A stretch of 64,000 nt of DNA from CBDCWT01 sp965223305. GTDB taxonomy: Bacteria > Planctomycetota > Planctomycetia > Pirellulales > Pirellulaceae. A program made the position numbers and the translations under genes. This document shows positions 18,136 through 26,248 of this stretch, piece by piece (position 1 is the stretch's first letter; each line of letters begins with the position of its first letter). The notes under the pieces are model-generated. The model did no database searches and had not been told where the DNA came from. It worked only from the letters and a program-made list of their open reading frames with translations. The stretch lies in contig CBDCWT010000036.1 in NCBI GenBank assembly GCA_965223305.1, positions 1 through 64,000 of the forward strand, given 5' to 3'.

Positions 18136-19098
18136 TCACCCTACGGCGACTTGTTCCAGAATGGCATTGATGACGTCTTCGCGTGTCTTACCTTCGGCCT
18201 CTGCCTCGTACGACAAGTGGACTCGATGAGCCAGGCATGCCGGCGCGACCATTTGAATGTCTTCGGGGGAAACGTAGTCTTTTCCGCGCAACCAGGCTCG
18301 TGCTCGAGCGGCGGCGTCGAGGGCGATGGTGGCGCGGGGACTTGCTCCGACGTCGATCAGGCGTGCCAGGTCGTCGCTGTAGCGTTTAGGCTCGCGGGTA
18401 GCGATAACTAGGTCGACGACGTACTTCTCAGCCGTCTCGGCGATGTGAGTGTTGTTGACCTGTTTGCGAGCTTCGAAGATTGCGGCCTGTGTTGCGAGTT
18501 CCGACGCGTCCGCCCTGTCGCCGCTCTTTTCAGAACGGACGAGACGCAGGATCGCCAATTCGTTCTCGGCCGGTGGGTAGGGTACTTTCACGTAGACCAG
18601 AAACCGGTCCATCTGAGCCTCAGGCAGCGGATACGTGCCTTCCTGCTCGATGGGGTTTTGCGTGGCAAGCACTAGAAACAGGTCGGGTAGCTGGTGCGTT
18701 TTCCCTGACACGGTGACCTGACGTTCCTCCATCGCTTCCAGCAGTGCGGCCTGGACCTTAGCGGGCGCTCGATTGATTTCGTCAGCGAGAACGAGGTTGC
18801 CGAATATCGGCCCCGGTTGGAAATCAAAGTCGCCAGTCTGTTCGCGGTAGATTTCAGAACCGGTGACGTCGGAAGGCAGCAGATCGGGAGTGAACTGAAC
18901 TCGAGAAAAATCGCTTTCAATGAGTTTCGACAGCGTCTTGATCGAACGAGTCTTTGCTGTGCCGGGCAGCCCTTCCATCAACACGTGGCCATTGGCCAGC
19001 AGAGCGATGATCAGCCGCTCGACGACCGTTTCCTGCCCAATCACCGCCGCGTTCATGGACTCGGAGATTCTGAGAATGGATTCGTGTGGTGTCGTCAT
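18136..19098 (-). CDS. MoxR-family AAA+ ATPase
   Basis: 320-aa first gene of the operon. Walker A is GLPGTAKT (43-50), Walker B VLADEINR (103-110), then ALLEAMEERQVTVSG, the sensor-1 motif VLATQNPIEQEGTYPLPEAQ, and a C-terminal lid domain. MoxR ATPases are thought to act as chaperones for maturation of complexes involving the neighbouring DUF58 and VWA proteins. The stop overlaps the DUF58 ATG by 4 bases. With DUF58 broken, its presumed partner may be missing in this strain. Confidence 0.95.
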   Translation of the reverse strand: MTTPHESILRISESMNAAVIGQETVVERLIIALLANGHVLMEGLPGTAKTRSIKTLSKLIESDFSRVQFTPDLLPSDVTGSEIYREQTGDFDFQPGPIFGNLVLADEINRAPAKVQAALLEAMEERQVTVSGKTHQLPDLFLVLATQNPIEQEGTYPLPEAQMDRFLVYVKVPYPPAENELAILRLVRSEKSGDRADASELATQAAIFEARKQVNNTHIAETAEKYVVDLVIATREPKRYSDDLARLIDVGASPRATIALDAAARARAWLRGKDYVSPEDIQMVAPACLAHRVHLSYEAEAEGKTREDVINAILEQVAVG

Positions 19099-19107
19099 GT
19101 GATGAAC

Positions 19108-19332
19108 TTATGTGCCTGCGCGGAAACCTGACGTGAAAGAAGACGTTCTATGATGGAAGCAGCCCCACCGCGGCGCTACTTTCGTGCGCTTCACGGCTTT
19201 CATCACACGGTCGAGATTAGAGCGCTCAGGCTTCTGTCGGGATGGAAAACCACGGAAGCTCTGTAGCCACTCTCTGACGAAGATGCCCGCTTTGGTCGGA
19301 TGTTGGGTCCTACTACTTGTGAATCCGTCCAT
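19108..19332 (-). pseudogene. Decayed C-terminal remnant of an arylsulfatase
   Basis: The minus-strand frame reads VREWLQSFRGFPSRQKPERS followed by NLDRVMKAVK. This aligns without gaps to the C-terminus of the intact sulfatase at 9448 (VGKFLGTFREFPPRQKPASF, then SIDQVLEQL). No sulfatase core is present nearby, so this is a leftover 3' end. It fills most of the 362-base gap between moxR and the response regulator. The match covers only about 30 residues, so confidence is moderate. Confidence 0.55.
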
Positions 19333-19460
19333 ATCGTACCAAAATTCAGAGTTTATGACGTAGCCTTATACCGCGACCGTTGACCTGAGAACGCCTTGCA
19401 ATCCTCGTGGCGTGTTTTTTTGAGCGTCCATCTCAGACCTAGCCTCCTCATAGGTCCTCT

Positions 19461-20819
19461 ATGACCCCCCGTGTGTTGGTCGTCGACGATGAACAGGCAA
19501 TGTGCGAGCTGCTGGAAGCAGCGCTTGTCCCGCGGGGCTTTTCCATCGACTGGCGAACGTCCCCGCACGAGGCATTTGCCGAGTTCGAACGCCACGCGTT
19601 CGACGTCGTCTTGACCGACCTCAAGATGAAAGGGGTCGATGGGATCGAACTGTGCGAGCGTTTGGTCGCAACTCGGCCAGATGTGCCGGTCGTCCTCATG
19701 ACAGCGTTCGGCAGCATGGAGACAGCAGTCGCAGCCATTCGGGCGGGTGCTTACGATTTCGTGACGAAGCCGGTCGAGATGGACATGCTGTCGTTGACGC
19801 TTTCACGAGCCGTGAAGCACCGCGAGCTGCAAGAGCAAATCAAAGTCTTGAGTGCACTAGTCGATCGCTCGCCGCATGGTACCTACGGCGAGATGCTCGG
19901 CGATAGTTCAGTGATGCACGCGTTGTACGAACAACTAGAGCGCATTGCCGACTCCGACGCGCCAGTCATGATTTTGGGAGAGAGCGGAGCGGGAAAGGAG
20001 ATGGTCGCACGTTCGATCCATGATGCCAGTCGGCGGCGCGACCAACCTTTTGTCGCTGTCAACTGTGCCGCGCTGCCGGAGACCCTGTTAGAGAGCGAAT
20101 TGTTCGGTCACACGCGCGGCGCCTTCACAGATGCCCGCAGTGACAGAAAGGGACTCTTCGTGCAAGCCGACGGCGGGACCTTGCTGCTCGACGAGATCGG
20201 AGAGCTGCCACTAACAGTGCAACCCAAGCTGCTCCGGGCTCTTGAAGAAAGTCAAGTTCGCCCCGTCGGTGGGAACAGCGAAGAGTCCTTTGACGTCCGG
20301 CTGCTCACTGCCACGAATCGTGATTTGGAGACAGCCGTTGAGGAAGGCAAGTTTAGAGAGGACTTGTTCTACCGGATTCATGTGATTCCAGTGGAGGTCC
20401 CACCGCTCCGCGCCCGCGGCACCGATGTGTTGCTGCTGGCCCAGCACTTTATCGATCGATTCGCCTCCGACGCCGAGAAGAACGTAACCGGTTTTTCGGA
20501 GCCGACAGCAGAGAAGATGCTCGCTTACAACTGGCCGGGTAATGTGCGGGAACTCCGCAACGTCATCCAGCGCGCCGTCGCCCTGACTCGTTACGACAAA
20601 CTGGCAGTCAACGACCTACCCGAGAAGATCCGCGACTACCGCAGTTCGCAGGTCATCATTGGAGGTGGGGATCCCGCCGAGCTTCTGTCGCTGGAGGAAA
20701 TCGAACAGCGCTACATTGAACACGTGTTGAAAACGGTCGATGGCAACAAGACCCTGGCAGCCAAAGTGCTCGGACTCGACCGGAAAACGCTGTATCGTAA
20801 GCTGAAACAAAAAGAGTGA
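19461..20819 (+). CDS. NtrC-family sigma-54-dependent response regulator
   Basis: 452 aa. Receiver domain (1-120) with acidic pair DDEQ and phospho-acceptor D53 in LTDLKMKG. AAA+ domain with Walker A GESGAGKE (173-180), the sigma-54 contact loop GAFTDA (220-225) and GGTLLLDEIGELP. C-terminal Fis-type helix-turn-helix AAKVLGLDRKTLYRKLKQ. It activates RNA polymerase with sigma-54 at distant enhancers. No cognate kinase is adjacent. The PQQ-propeller gene follows 99 bases later on the same strand. Confidence 0.96.
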   Translation: MTPRVLVVDDEQAMCELLEAALVPRGFSIDWRTSPHEAFAEFERHAFDVVLTDLKMKGVDGIELCERLVATRPDVPVVLMTAFGSMETAVAAIRAGAYDFVTKPVEMDMLSLTLSRAVKHRELQEQIKVLSALVDRSPHGTYGEMLGDSSVMHALYEQLERIADSDAPVMILGESGAGKEMVARSIHDASRRRDQPFVAVNCAALPETLLESELFGHTRGAFTDARSDRKGLFVQADGGTLLLDEIGELPLTVQPKLLRALEESQVRPVGGNSEESFDVRLLTATNRDLETAVEEGKFREDLFYRIHVIPVEVPPLRARGTDVLLLAQHFIDRFASDAEKNVTGFSEPTAEKMLAYNWPGNVRELRNVIQRAVALTRYDKLAVNDLPEKIRDYRSSQVIIGGGDPAELLSLEEIEQRYIEHVLKTVDGNKTLAAKVLGLDRKTLYRKLKQKE

Positions 20820-20918
20820 CCGCTTGACTTGCTCACCGCGAGAGACCAGATTCATACTTCTAGAGTGAACCTCTCGCACTCCACACCTGTCCCACCTGCC
20901 GATGCTAAGGACCCACGA

Positions 20919-22175
20919 ATGACCAATCATCCGCTTTATGTTGCCGTCGCAGTCTTTTTCGCTCTCGCTAGCTGTGGACGCACTCACGCTGCCGACGCCG
21001 CCAACTGGCCGGCTTGGCGCGGACCAAATGGAAATGGCCACAGTGACAGCCAAAATGTGGCTCTTCACTGGAGCAAGACGAAAAACGTGGTTTGGAAGTC
21101 GCAGGTTCCGGGGCGGGGCCATTCCAGTCCGGTGGTCTACGGCGATCGCATCTTCCTGACGACCGCCGAAGAAAGCGCACGAAAGCAAATGATCCTGGCC
21201 TACGATCGTGACTCGGGAGAGCCGCTCTGGACGACGGTTGCTCACACGGGCGAGTTCATGAAGAACCACTCTAAGAACTCGCATGCCTCAGCGACACCTG
21301 CATGCGATGGAGAGCGCGTTTACTCTGTCTTCATTAACGGCGGCGGACTGCAGGTGACAGCGACGGACTTAAACGGCGAGATTGTCTGGCAGACGGAAGC
21401 TGGCAAGTTCGGTTCCGAGCATGGCTACGGATCATCACCTGTGCTGTACAAGGACACGGTCATTGTCAACGGCGAGAACTTGACGAACAGCTTTGTCGCT
21501 GCTTTGAGTTGCAGCACGGGCGATGTCGTTTGGAGCACTCCTACGAAGACTACCGGAAACCATGGCGGGTTTGGAACTCCTATCGTCCGAAATCTTGCGG
21601 GCAGGGATCAGCTGCTGCTGATGGGAATCGAGAACACGTCCGCCTACGATCCCAGCAATGGGAAGATGATCTGGACGTGTAAAGGACCTGCGGAGGTCAA
21701 CGCGGGTACTGTTGTTACCTACGGGGACCTGGTCATCGCCAGCGGGGGATATCCGGAGAAGGAAATCTTGGCGATTCGCGCCGATGGCGAAGGCGACGTT
21801 TCACAGTCTCACGTCGTCTGGCGAGACTCGACCGCCATCACGTATGTGCCGACCGCGCTGGTGCATGACGGTCACGTCTTCATTGTCAACGACGGCGGCG
21901 TTGCCAGTTGTTTAGAAGCTGAGAGCGGTCGTCCTTTGTGGCGAGAACGTCTACGAGGTAAGTTTAGCGCTTCTCCGACGCTGGCGGCCGGCTACCTATT
22001 TGTTCCCAGCGAGGCAGGAAAAACTTATGTGTTGCGGGCGAGTTCGGCTTTCGAAGTCGTTGCAGAGAACGATCTGGGGGACGGCGGCTTCGCCACACCC
22101 TCAATTTGCGGATCGGAGATCTTCCTGCGGACAAACCATGACCTGTACTGCATCGCAGACAAAGGCGAAAGGTAA
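20919..22175 (+). CDS. Secreted PQQ-like beta-propeller protein
   Basis: 418 aa with a signal peptide (MTNHPLYVAVAVFFALASCG, cleavage near AADA) and the typical planctomycete opening NWPAWRGPNGNGHS. Repeated propeller motifs follow: AYDRDSGEPLWTT, ATDLNGEIVWQTEAG, SCSTGDVVWSTPTK. No CxxCH or alcohol-dehydrogenase residues are seen, so it is probably structural or binding rather than a PQQ enzyme. The ATG at 20919 is chosen for the signal peptide; an in-frame start at 20829 would add 30 non-hydrophobic residues. The gap to the sulfatase is 7 bases, so the two form a transcription unit. Confidence 0.9.
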   Translation: MTNHPLYVAVAVFFALASCGRTHAADAANWPAWRGPNGNGHSDSQNVALHWSKTKNVVWKSQVPGRGHSSPVVYGDRIFLTTAEESARKQMILAYDRDSGEPLWTTVAHTGEFMKNHSKNSHASATPACDGERVYSVFINGGGLQVTATDLNGEIVWQTEAGKFGSEHGYGSSPVLYKDTVIVNGENLTNSFVAALSCSTGDVVWSTPTKTTGNHGGFGTPIVRNLAGRDQLLLMGIENTSAYDPSNGKMIWTCKGPAEVNAGTVVTYGDLVIASGGYPEKEILAIRADGEGDVSQSHVVWRDSTAITYVPTALVHDGHVFIVNDGGVASCLEAESGRPLWRERLRGKFSASPTLAAGYLFVPSEAGKTYVLRASSAFEVVAENDLGDGGFATPSICGSEIFLRTNHDLYCIADKGER

Positions 22176-22182
22176 CTGAACT

Positions 22183-23592
22183 GTGGCCCACCGATTCCGC
22201 TGGCTTGACATCGATACCGTCTGCCTGGTGGCAGTCGCGATTGGCCTTTGTTGGACTCTTAGCAGCCCCGTATTCGCCGCCGACAAACCGAACGTGCTGT
22301 TTATTGCGGTCGACGATCTCAACGACTGGATCGGAGTGCTGGGAGGTCATCCCCAAGCTCGCACTCCCCACATCGACCGGCTGGCTCAGCGAGGGACGTT
22401 GTTCGAGCGCTGCTATTGTGCTGCACCTGCTTGCAATCCGTCTCGTGCGGCACTGATGACGGGGATCCGTCCTGCGACATCTGGTGTCTACAAGAACTCG
22501 AATCCCTGGCGTGGAGCGTTGCCCGCTGCGGTCACCTTGCCCCAGCATTTGATGGCCAGCGGTTATACGGCGTTGGGAGCGGGAAAGATCTACCATGGCA
22601 GCTTTCCCGATCCGCCGTCCTGGGATGACTACTTTCCGTCCCTAGAGCGCCAGCGACCTGAGGATCCTCTGCCAGAGGGTCGACCGTTGAATGGTATCCC
22701 CAACACAGCCCACTTTGATTGGGGGCCATTGGAGGTTGACGATCAGCAGATGGGTGACAGTCGAGTGGCTGACTGGGTGATCGGCCAGCTAGAAAATTCG
22801 CACGAGAAGCCGTTCTTTCTAGCTTGCGGAATCTTTCGGCCTCATCTTCCTTGGTACGTACCGCGTCACTACTTCGACGATTTTCCTCTGGACAGCGTGT
22901 TGCTGCCGGAGACCACCCCGTCCGACCTTGAAGACGTGCCGGCCGCCGGCCGCAGGATGGCACGCCCGGGCGCGGACCACACTAAAGTCGTCAGGTACAA
23001 GCAATGGACTCGAGGCGTGCAGGCATACCTAGCTTCAATTGCCTTTGCCGACGCGCAGATTGGCCGAGTGATCGAGGCACTGGACCGTAGTTCCTACGCC
23101 GACAACACCATCGTCGTGCTCTGGACCGATCACGGCTGGCACCTCGGCGAAAAGGAACACTGGCGCAAGTTCGCGTTGTGGGAGGATGCGACACGCACAC
23201 CGCTGATTGTTGTGGTTCCCGAGGTCGCTTCCGGCCAACGCTGTAGCCAGCCAGTCAACCTGCTCGACATCTACCCGACGCTTGTCGAGTTGTGCGGTTT
23301 GCCCAAGCGGCCGGAGCTCGAGGGGACCAGTCTGGTGCCGTTGCTGCAGGACCCCACGGGTGCGTGGGAGCGGCCGTCGTTGACAACGCATGGCCGGAAC
23401 AACCACGCGCTGCGGTCTCGCCGCTATCGCTACATCCGCTACGCCGATGGAAGTGAGGAGCTGTACGACCACGAAGACGATCCTCACGAGTGGCGGAATC
23501 TGGCAGCGGATTCGCGCTACGACCGCGTTAAGAACGAGCTCGCGGCGTTCCTGCCCGACGTGAACGTTCCCGAGTTCGGACGCGCACGTTGA
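22183..23592 (+). CDS. Secreted sulfatase, iduronate-2-sulfatase-like
   Basis: 469 aa from a GTG start 7 bases after the PQQ-propeller gene. Signal peptide about 1-34 (ending VFAADK). The metal motif VDDLNDW and FGly motif C-N-P-S-R in APACNPSRAALMTG, together with GAGKIYHG and TDHGWHLGEKEHWRK, are the hallmarks of the iduronate-2-sulfatase branch. It is a cysteine-type sulfatase needing an FGE for maturation, and probably desulfates algal or animal polysaccharides outside the cytoplasm. Confidence 0.95.
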   Translation: MAHRFRWLDIDTVCLVAVAIGLCWTLSSPVFAADKPNVLFIAVDDLNDWIGVLGGHPQARTPHIDRLAQRGTLFERCYCAAPACNPSRAALMTGIRPATSGVYKNSNPWRGALPAAVTLPQHLMASGYTALGAGKIYHGSFPDPPSWDDYFPSLERQRPEDPLPEGRPLNGIPNTAHFDWGPLEVDDQQMGDSRVADWVIGQLENSHEKPFFLACGIFRPHLPWYVPRHYFDDFPLDSVLLPETTPSDLEDVPAAGRRMARPGADHTKVVRYKQWTRGVQAYLASIAFADAQIGRVIEALDRSSYADNTIVVLWTDHGWHLGEKEHWRKFALWEDATRTPLIVVVPEVASGQRCSQPVNLLDIYPTLVELCGLPKRPELEGTSLVPLLQDPTGAWERPSLTTHGRNNHALRSRRYRYIRYADGSEELYDHEDDPHEWRNLAADSRYDRVKNELAAFLPDVNVPEFGRAR

Positions 23593-23628
23593 GTTCCATC
23601 GGACGCTTGAATTCAAAGGAAGTCGACA

Positions 23629-24771
23629 TTGAAAGCTCGTAAAGGTACTCAGTGTGTCCATGCCGGCGTCGCTTCCGCCAACACGAAGGGCATCACAACC
23701 CCGATCTACGCCTCGACGTCGTTTCTTTTTCTCCACGACGAAGACCAAGTAGTCTATCCCCGCTACTTTAATACTCCCAACCAGGAGACCGTTGCGGCGA
23801 AGATCGCGGCCCTCGAGAACGGCGACCAGGGGCTTGTGCTTGGTTCGGGCATGGCGGCAGTGGTGGCGACCCTGCTCAGCCATCTAAAACAGGGAGATCA
23901 CGTTCTCTTCCACTCGGGGATCTATGGCGGGACGAGTGATTTTGCGTCTGAAACGCTGCCGAATTACGGGATCGAGCGGTCCTTCGTGCGGGGTTGCGAC
24001 GCCGCTTCGTTCCAGGCCGAGTTGCGCGACAACACGAAGATGATTTTCTTCGAGTCGCCGACCAACCCACTACTGCAGATCATCGACATCGAGCACGTTG
24101 TCGAGCTGGCAAGACCGCGCGGCATCTGTACGGTTGTCGACAACACGTTCGCAACACCGATCAATCAAAATCCCCTCAAACTCGGTGTCGACGTCGTGAT
24201 TCACAGCGGCACGAAGTACTTGAACGGGCACAGCGATGTGAATTGTGGTGCGATCGTCTCCAGCAACGAGCGGATGGAGCTGATTCGCCGCGTGGCAACC
24301 CAATTGGGTAGTACGCTTGATTCGCGAGCCTGCTACCTGCTGGAGCGTGGACTCAAGACACTGGCAATTCGAGTGGAGCGCCAATGTGACAATGCCGCGA
24401 AGCTTGCCGAGTTGCTGGATCAGCACGCGCGTGTCAGGCAGGTCCACTTCCCGGGATTGCCGGAGCATCCCGGACACGGGATTGCCGCCAATCAAATGGC
24501 CCGATTTGGCGCGATGCTCTCGTTCGAGATGGATGCTGGCGAATCGCAGACCAAACAGATGGTGTCGCGTTTAAGGGTCGCCTACCCGGCCGTGAGCCTG
24601 GGAGGTGTCGAGACGCTCGTCTGTTTCCCCAAGGACACATCTCACGCCAAGATTTCGAGCAGTGCGCGGGCTGCTGAGGGGATTACCGACTCGCTCGTCC
24701 GCGTCTCAGTCGGCATCGAAGAGATCGAGGATCTGCTGGCCGACTTCGAGCAAGCCCTGCAGCAGACGTAG
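23629..24771 (+). CDS. Cys/Met-metabolism PLP enzyme (cystathionine gamma-synthase/lyase family)
   Basis: 380 aa with a TTG start 36 bases after the sulfatase, with AAAGGA at its SD position. PLP-binding Lys is K196 in HSGTKYLNGHSDV. DNTFATP (171-177) carries the Asp that contacts the pyridine ring, and GSGMAAV binds the phosphate. Motifs do not separate gamma-synthase, gamma-lyase and beta-lyase. Its place behind a sulfatase suggests, but does not prove, a link to sulfur assimilation. Confidence 0.9.
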   Translation: MKARKGTQCVHAGVASANTKGITTPIYASTSFLFLHDEDQVVYPRYFNTPNQETVAAKIAALENGDQGLVLGSGMAAVVATLLSHLKQGDHVLFHSGIYGGTSDFASETLPNYGIERSFVRGCDAASFQAELRDNTKMIFFESPTNPLLQIIDIEHVVELARPRGICTVVDNTFATPINQNPLKLGVDVVIHSGTKYLNGHSDVNCGAIVSSNERMELIRRVATQLGSTLDSRACYLLERGLKTLAIRVERQCDNAAKLAELLDQHARVRQVHFPGLPEHPGHGIAANQMARFGAMLSFEMDAGESQTKQMVSRLRVAYPAVSLGGVETLVCFPKDTSHAKISSSARAAEGITDSLVRVSVGIEEIEDLLADFEQALQQT

Positions 24772-24855
24772 TTCGCCGGAAATGCCAGCCCCTCCGTAGG
24801 AAGATCTGCATCGCCATCCTCTCGGTCGAGCAGTCGCAGTTCCGCGCTCGCCGCC

Positions 24856-24910
24856 GGAGTTTCGCCGGTTTACCTTGGACACAGATCAATGTCTTCGACG
24901 GCGAAACTCC
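24856..24910. terminator. Inverted repeat between convergent genes
   Basis: Perfect 12-bp arms GGAGTTTCGCCG and CGGCGAAACTCC enclose 31 bases, midway between the PLP enzyme (+) and rhaA (-) stops. Position suggests a shared terminator. There is no T-run, and the long loop leaves this uncertain. Confidence 0.5.
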
Positions 24911-24953
24911 TCTGGGTCGCGGTTAAACTGAGACGAGCGATTGTTTGATTCGG

Positions 24954-26222
24954 CTACTGCCGTGTTGACAGCACGTCGCGCTCGTAGCTGCGGAGCACTT
25001 CCAGCCACTCCTCTCCAACTGGTACTGAGCTTTGTAAACAGTACTGGTCCCAGACAGCACCGGCAGGCAACGTCTTTAACTCCTCCAACAGTGCCAACCT
25101 GCCGGTAAAGTCAGAATTTGTTTCGATATCACGGAGAAGATCGAGGGGCTCCAGGCATGCCAACAACAGCGCCTTCAGCAGGCTACGCGTGCCGATCACC
25201 CAAGCCGCGACGCGGTTGATGCTGGCATCAAAGAAGTCCAGCCCGATATGCACGCGGTCCAGCAGGTCGCCGCGCACCAACTCCTGGGCGATCGCCGCCA
25301 ATTCGTCGGACAGTATGACTACATGGTCGCTGTCCCAACGTACACCACGGCTGACGTGCAGCAGTAGTTCATCGAGCCAGCACATTACTGCAGAGATCTT
25401 GTCCGAGATTACCTCAGTCGGATGAAAGTGGCCAGAGTCCAGACAGAGCACCTTGCTGTTGGCGATGGCGTACCCTAAATAGAACTCGTGCGATCCTACC
25501 ACGTAGCTCTCCGAACCAAGACCAAACAGTTTGCATTCAATGGCATCCCGGATATAGCGTTTGTCGAGTTGTTCCGCGAAGACATCGTCGAGTGACATTG
25601 CCAGCCGTTGACGCGGCGATTTGCGATCGATAGGAGTGTCTTTGAAGCCGTCGGGTATCCAAACATTGGTAATACAAGGAGTCGCCAACGCCCGCCCCAT
25701 AGCTTCACCGATTCGCCTGCAGGCAACCCCGTGTTCAACCCAAAACCTGCGAACACCGTGATCGGCATGGGACAGAGTAAAACCGTCTTTGGCTAGCTCG
25801 TGCGCGAAGAAGGTCGGATTGAAGTCTAAGCCAATTCCCTTTTCGGCCGCCCATTCGATCCAGCTTTGAAAATGAGCCGGTTCGAGCTCATTGCGCGGCA
25901 CCGACCGCTCGCCCGTCTCGGCGTAGCTAGCATGGAGATTCATGCGATGCGTGCCGGGTACCAGCGACAACGCGCGCTCAAAGTCGCTGCGCAATTCGTG
26001 CGCGTTGCGGGCACGGCCGAAGTAGTTGCCCGTTACGGCCAGACCTCCACCCAACTCTTGGCCTAAGTTCTCGAACCCGACAACATCGTCGCCTTGCCAG
26101 CAGTGTAGTGATACGGAGATCGCGGACAGTTTCTTCAGGGCCTCGTCAACCGAAACTCCCCAGTCGGCATATCGCTGCCGCGCTGCTGCGAAGGCCGCTT
26201 GTACTGCTTGCGAACTAGGCAT
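24954..26222 (-). CDS. rhaA: L-rhamnose isomerase
   Basis: 422 aa, the normal length for RhaA (EC 5.3.1.14), which converts L-rhamnose to L-rhamnulose in the cytoplasm. Recognisable family segments: SLHCWQGDDVVGFE near the N-terminus, GTHRMNLHASYAE, GIGLDFNPTFFAH, the metal-site region CLDSGHFHPTE, SDHVVILSDE and the late HIGLDFFDASINR. No rhaB (kinase) or rhaD (aldolase) lies beside it. Instead two paralogous genes of unknown function lie just upstream on the same strand (26-base gap), suggesting a common operon. Confidence 0.95.
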   Translation of the reverse strand: MPSSQAVQAAFAAARQRYADWGVSVDEALKKLSAISVSLHCWQGDDVVGFENLGQELGGGLAVTGNYFGRARNAHELRSDFERALSLVPGTHRMNLHASYAETGERSVPRNELEPAHFQSWIEWAAEKGIGLDFNPTFFAHELAKDGFTLSHADHGVRRFWVEHGVACRRIGEAMGRALATPCITNVWIPDGFKDTPIDRKSPRQRLAMSLDDVFAEQLDKRYIRDAIECKLFGLGSESYVVGSHEFYLGYAIANSKVLCLDSGHFHPTEVISDKISAVMCWLDELLLHVSRGVRWDSDHVVILSDELAAIAQELVRGDLLDRVHIGLDFFDASINRVAAWVIGTRSLLKALLLACLEPLDLLRDIETNSDFTGRLALLEELKTLPAGAVWDQYCLQSSVPVGEEWLEVLRSYERDVLSTRQ

Positions 26223-26248
26223 GCGGAATCCTCTGGACTTTAGTGACC

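Larger units (their letters stand above)
15687..18139 (-). pseudogene. DUF58 protein gene split by an IS701-family element
   Basis: The N-terminal part is at 17643-18139 (SGRHASRLRGRGLTFEELR and DYRPGDDIRSIDWRATAR are the DUF58 core). The C-terminal part is at 15687-16110 (MLNESLRRAV, LVVLVTDYNG). Removing the IS at 16115-17642 and one 4-base CTAN copy joins CTG-A to A-CAG through ATAG or CTAG. The result is an uninterrupted frame of exactly 307 codons including the stop, reading ...HELVRLNRQLSASSG. As it stands, the first half ends in IS sequence at 17561. The junctions with moxR and DUF4381 are 4-bp overlaps, so the gene was an integral operon member. Confidence 0.93.
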
